From contig NZ_FPBF01000001.1 of the NCBI RefSeq assembly GCF_900116615.1, positions 725,625 through 789,624 on the forward strand: a DNA stretch of 64,000 bases, read 5' to 3'. Source of the DNA: Algoriphagus locisalis (GTDB taxonomy: Bacteria > Bacteroidota > Bacteroidia > Cytophagales > Cyclobacteriaceae). The notes below the pieces were generated by a model. The model had not been told where the DNA came from. It was given only the letters and a program-made list of their open reading frames with translations, and ran no database searches. The position numbers were made by a program, and so were the translations under genes. Below, piece after piece: positions 61,595-64,000 of this stretch; the first letter of the stretch is position 1; each line of letters starts with the position of its first letter.

Positions 61595-62785
61595 CTAGCG
61601 TCCCATCCCCAACCCCTCTTCTTTCCCTCTTTTCTTTTTTTTCTTTTTGCAGTCATCACTTACACTCCCAGTAGCCGAAACAGCAGCAAGCAGGTCACCA
61701 AGGTCAGCAATGGCACTATTAGCGTGAAAAAGGCTATTTGAACTACTTTGATCACTTGACGGTAAGTTTTGCGGTTCTCGATCATTCCCGTAATTAGCTT
61801 CTCGATCCTTGGAACTTGCTTCGAGATAAGTGTTTGATGGTTGGAACGTATTTGTTCTTGAAGGATTTTTTGGTTCTTCCTGATATGATTCTGGTTGTCT
61901 CGGAGTTCTATCAAGCATTCGATCAGCTGTTGATTTTCCAGCTTTATGCTCATTTCCTCCCTGCGGATATGCTGCTCTTGTTCGACGGTTTGCTTCGTCA
62001 ATTGGTTGAAAGTCTTTAGTTTGCTCATAGTGTAAAGTTTTGGATATCTGCCCCCATTTGAATTGATTTCCTAGTGCCTGGCCTTTTGCTACAAATCCAC
62101 CATAGCAATAAGAAACTCCTGATACTCTGCCTGTGCTGGCTTGGTTAAAAAGTACGTTGACCCCGCTCTTTTCGAGATTGCCGATAAAAGCGCGGAGATC
62201 GTTACTTTTTTTCAGAGCTGCTCCCACCATCTCCTGGAGTACCATTCGTTGGGATGCCTTGCCAGTCCGCAAAGCCATTTCTATTTCATCCTTGTTTGGT
62301 GCTTTAACTTTTGATTCAAGACTTGACTTCACCTGTTCCAGTCCATATTTAGTCTCTAACTCTCTGGCGATTTTATCACTCCGTTGGTAATTTTTGCTGT
62401 CTGATACCACCGTGCCATCAAAGCGATTGCGCAATGCCAATATGTGACAATGCGGATGACCGGTATCATGGTGTCTAAAAATGAAATAGCCATTATTATT
62501 AAAGCCCATTTTTTTCATGTACTCCTCGGCGATGGTGAGCATTTTCTCATTGGAAATCACTTCATCCTTTCCAAAATTGAGGCTGGTATGAAAGGTGTTT
62601 CGCTTCAATCTGGGATTTAAACTTTGCAATATGCGAAGCTCATTCTTGATAGACTGTTGCTTAAGGCTAGCAAAATTAGTAGCCAGTAAATCAGCTTTTT
62701 GGGACTCGTCCTTTGAGTAGAGTTTTTTCAAATTGTAGTTCAATGCTCCCATAAAAGAGGTTCCTATGGATACTTTAGTGATCAT
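61595..62785 (-). CDS. Relaxase / mobilization nuclease
   Basis: 396 aa. Relaxase domain in the first 160 residues: ALNYNLKKLYS (likely tyrosine), NTFHTSLNFGKDE and the histidine triad RHHDTGHPHCHILALRNRFDG. It nicks oriT to start conjugative transfer. The C-terminal 130 residues are low-complexity, hydrophilic (SSDQSSSNSLFHANS, lysine run) and share their DNA with another open frame (61660-62028). Overlaps the MobC gene by 11 bp. Confidence 0.9.
   Translation of the reverse strand: MITKVSIGTSFMGALNYNLKKLYSKDESQKADLLATNFASLKQQSIKNELRILQSLNPRLKRNTFHTSLNFGKDEVISNEKMLTIAEEYMKKMGFNNNGYFIFRHHDTGHPHCHILALRNRFDGTVVSDSKNYQRSDKIARELETKYGLEQVKSSLESKVKAPNKDEIEMALRTGKASQRMVLQEMVGAALKKSNDLRAFIGNLEKSGVNVLFNQASTGRVSGVSYCYGGFVAKGQALGNQFKWGQISKTLHYEQTKDFQPIDEANRRTRAAYPQGGNEHKAGKSTADRMLDRTPRQPESYQEEPKNPSRTNTFQPSNTYLEASSKDREANYGNDREPQNLPSSDQSSSNSLFHANSAIADLGDLLAAVSATGSVSDDCKKKKKKRGKEEGLGMGR
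61660..62028 (-). CDS. Possible overprinted coiled-coil / membrane protein
   Basis: 122 aa, entirely inside the relaxase gene, in another frame. It reads like a real protein: coiled-coil heptads (QLTKQTVEQEQHIRREEMSI, QLIECLIELRDNQNHIRK) and one C-terminal membrane segment (IAFFTLIVPLLTLVTCLLLF). The relaxase frame over the same DNA is disordered-looking, as expected if that frame is less constrained. Coiled-coil plus TM proteins of this kind are common next to Bacteroidota relaxases. Could still be chance. Confidence 0.55.
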   Translation of the reverse strand: MSKLKTFNQLTKQTVEQEQHIRREEMSIKLENQQLIECLIELRDNQNHIRKNQKILQEQIRSNHQTLISKQVPRIEKLITGMIENRKTYRQVIKVVQIAFFTLIVPLLTLVTCLLLFRLLGV

Positions 62786-63119
62786 CGACTAGATGTTTGA
62801 TTAGTAGATTCAGTTTTTCGTGCAAAGCCAGGAAAGCGGCAAGCTTATCAGATGGTACCGGGATATTTGAATTGTAGTGTTTTGCAATTTGGTTGATGTT
62901 TGTTCCAATTTTTTTTAGCTCTAGATAGGTTTGCTTTTCCAGAATTGGAGTACGTGCTTTCAGTAGTCTGTTTTTGAAGACACAAGATCTGATTACTTCG
63001 GATGCACTGAGGTCGGAGTATTCACAAAGTTTTGCCAATTGTTCAAATTCTCCTTCGTCCATTTTGAAGGAAAACTTGATTCTCTTTTTTTCTTTTTGTG
63101 GTAGCTTAGGTCTGGCCAT
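62775..63119 (-). CDS. mobC: MobC-like relaxosome accessory protein
   Basis: 114 aa from the ATG at 63119 (MARPKLPQKEKKRIKFSF); an extension to 63218 would run through the hairpin and encode unlikely sequence. Ribbon-helix-helix-like N-terminus (IKFSFKMDEGEFEQLAKLCEYSDLSASEVIRSCVF) and the MobC helix YLELKKIGTNINQIAKHYN. It helps the relaxase open oriT. Operon with the relaxase. Confidence 0.87.
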   Translation of the reverse strand: MARPKLPQKEKKRIKFSFKMDEGEFEQLAKLCEYSDLSASEVIRSCVFKNRLLKARTPILEKQTYLELKKIGTNINQIAKHYNSNIPVPSDKLAAFLALHEKLNLLIKHLVDDH

Positions 63120-63162
63120 ATCGGTAAATGAACGAAGTGAGTTTTTGATTTCTGAGCGGAGT

Positions 63163-63202
63163 GAAGCAAGCGTTTCGGTCTGGCCGAAACATAGCTTGCT
63201 TC
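63163..63202. other. Nested hairpin, candidate oriT
   Basis: GAAGCAAGC (63163-63171) and GTTTCGG (63172-63178) pair with CCGAAAC (63184-63190) and GCTTGCTTC (63194-63202): a 16-bp stem with a 3-base bulge and loop TCTGG. It lies just upstream of mobC and the relaxase, where oriT is usual. A terminator for the primase gene is the alternative, but no T-run follows. Confidence 0.5.
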
Positions 63203-63214
63203 GCAAAGCGACCC

Positions 63215-64000
63215 TCATCGCAGAAAACCTAGTCGACCTTCATGCATTAGCATTTCATTATAGTCTTTGTACCCGATATAGTCTGCACTTCTATCCATGC
63301 AATGGGAGTGTTCTTTTTGCAAATCTTTGGACTTTTTCTTTCCTTGATCATCCCGATCTAGGTATAGCTCAACTGTTTTAAAATGCTCGAAATAGGATGA
63401 GGCTTCACTGGTATTTGCCAATGAGTTAAGGGACATTAGACAGGAGAGAATCTCCTGAAAATTGTTTCTTTGAAAGTAACTCATCAGGTCAAAGATCCCT
63501 TCGAATATTGCCAAGGTTGAATTCCCATTTCCTTTTGGATCTCCGAAAATACTGATGCCCTGGGCTGTGCACCCTTTCCAGTATTTGTTGCGGATAGACC
63601 ACCCGTTGGAATTCTGGTTTCCTACTCCAAAATATTTCTTTCCGTCCACCTCGAAGTAAACTTCTTTGCAGAATTGTCGGGCCATGAACAAGGTTAATCC
63701 TCGACATTCAATGTATTCTGAAATAGCATTGTTGGTACCAATTGGTTTGACTGCATAGACTTGGATTTTAGAATCGGCTTTCAATTCTTTGTGATTATCT
63801 TGCTGTTGAAAAGAAAAAGAGTCCAGGTTCATTTGAGTAAGATGATTCAGAGCATCTTCAACCGAAAATGATAGGTTTAATTTCAAAACTAGATCAACCA
63901 GTGTTCCTCCTTCATTGTCGTTCCCGAAATCGATCCAAAGATTACTTTTGTGATCCACTTTGAAAGAAGGTGTTTTTTCTTCCCGGAAAGGAGAGAAGTA
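63215..64000 (-). CDS. CHC2/Toprim primase-like protein, partial
   Basis: Runs off the right edge; at least 262 codons. The first visible residues, YFSPFREEKTPSFKV, are the DnaG-type zinc-finger (CHC2) signature, showing the true start lies outside; a GTG at 63958 is inside the domain. The later part has SIFGDPKGNGNSTLAIFEGIFDLMS and ELYLDRDDQGK, i.e. Toprim acidic motifs (E...DxD). Such proteins prime replication of mobilizable elements. Confidence 0.85.
   Translation of the reverse strand, partial: YFSPFREEKTPSFKVDHKSNLWIDFGNDNEGGTLVDLVLKLNLSFSVEDALNHLTQMNLDSFSFQQQDNHKELKADSKIQVYAVKPIGTNNAISEYIECRGLTLFMARQFCKEVYFEVDGKKYFGVGNQNSNGWSIRNKYWKGCTAQGISIFGDPKGNGNSTLAIFEGIFDLMSYFQRNNFQEILSCLMSLNSLANTSEASSYFEHFKTVELYLDRDDQGKKKSKDLQKEHSHCMDRSADYIGYKDYNEMLMHEGRLGFLR

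Noticed and set aside
63120-63218. N-terminal extension of the MobC frame
   Set aside because: Runs through the nested hairpin; MobC homologues begin near MARPKLP, matching the ATG at 63119.

Overview
The window looks like a chromosome segment of a Bacteroidota member, most likely of the Cytophagales/Cyclobacteriaceae type. This is inferred from gene content: a FecI/FecR pair, a LytS/LytT-type pair, GH106 rhamnosidase, DUF6266, a Bacteroidota-type relaxase, and few clear Shine-Dalgarno sequences. No rRNA, tRNA or CRISPR array was seen. Most genes lie on the minus strand.

Left part (1-25.3 kb, mostly core or metabolic). It opens with a FecR-type anti-sigma fragment and its FecI-type ECF sigma factor. 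A surface repeat protein follows, then a 76-aa ACP-like protein that shares a bipartite promoter-like motif with the sigma gene. From 3.3 to 11.4 kb is a rhamnose/rhamnogalacturonan cluster: L-rhamnose isomerase, a small membrane protein, an NCS1-like permease, a GH106 alpha-L-rhamnosidase, RhaM mutarotase and a tandem-domain SGNH (rhamnogalacturonan acetylesterase-like) protein. A TPP riboswitch precedes a PnuC-type transporter (PnuT-like) that overlaps an acyl-CoA-dehydrogenase-like gene. Then come a lipoprotein, a PspC protein, a TPR histidine kinase with a LytTR regulator, a large lipoprotein, topoisomerase III, a serine beta-lactamase-family hydrolase and a double-domain esterase.

Middle part (25.6-43.0 kb, accessory). 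This part is bounded by two related sequences, at 25.59 and 42.96 kb, that each encode FCIGK-stop on the minus strand. That is the conserved C-terminus of MnmE, a known integration target for genomic islands. Inside are HigBA, a HigA-like fragment, an orphan HigA, a 50-aa basic protein, a tripartite HipBST module, a Ppx/GppA phosphatase, and a four-gene SIR2 / HerA / Nudix / FRG-HEPN operon that looks like an extended SIR2-HerA anti-phage system. A CocE/NonD hydrolase, an XRE regulator and a DUF6266 protein follow.

Right part (43-64 kb) looks like a mobilizable element carrying a defence operon. The operon reads leftward: XRE regulator, type III Mod methyltransferase, AlbA_2/Schlafen-like ATP-binding protein, type III Res, KAP-type NTPase, PLD-SNF2 helicase, DUF4391, a HEPN protein, a possible papain-like protein and an unknown protein. 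To its right are a beta-barrel-like gene broken by an in-frame stop, a relaxase with a possible overprinted coiled-coil/membrane gene, MobC, a strong nested hairpin that could be oriT, and a CHC2/Toprim primase-like gene running off the edge. The integrase and mnmE are expected beyond 64 kb, but that is inference.

Several families of short intergenic repeats and palindromes are scattered through the window. One palindrome lies in frame inside the res gene.
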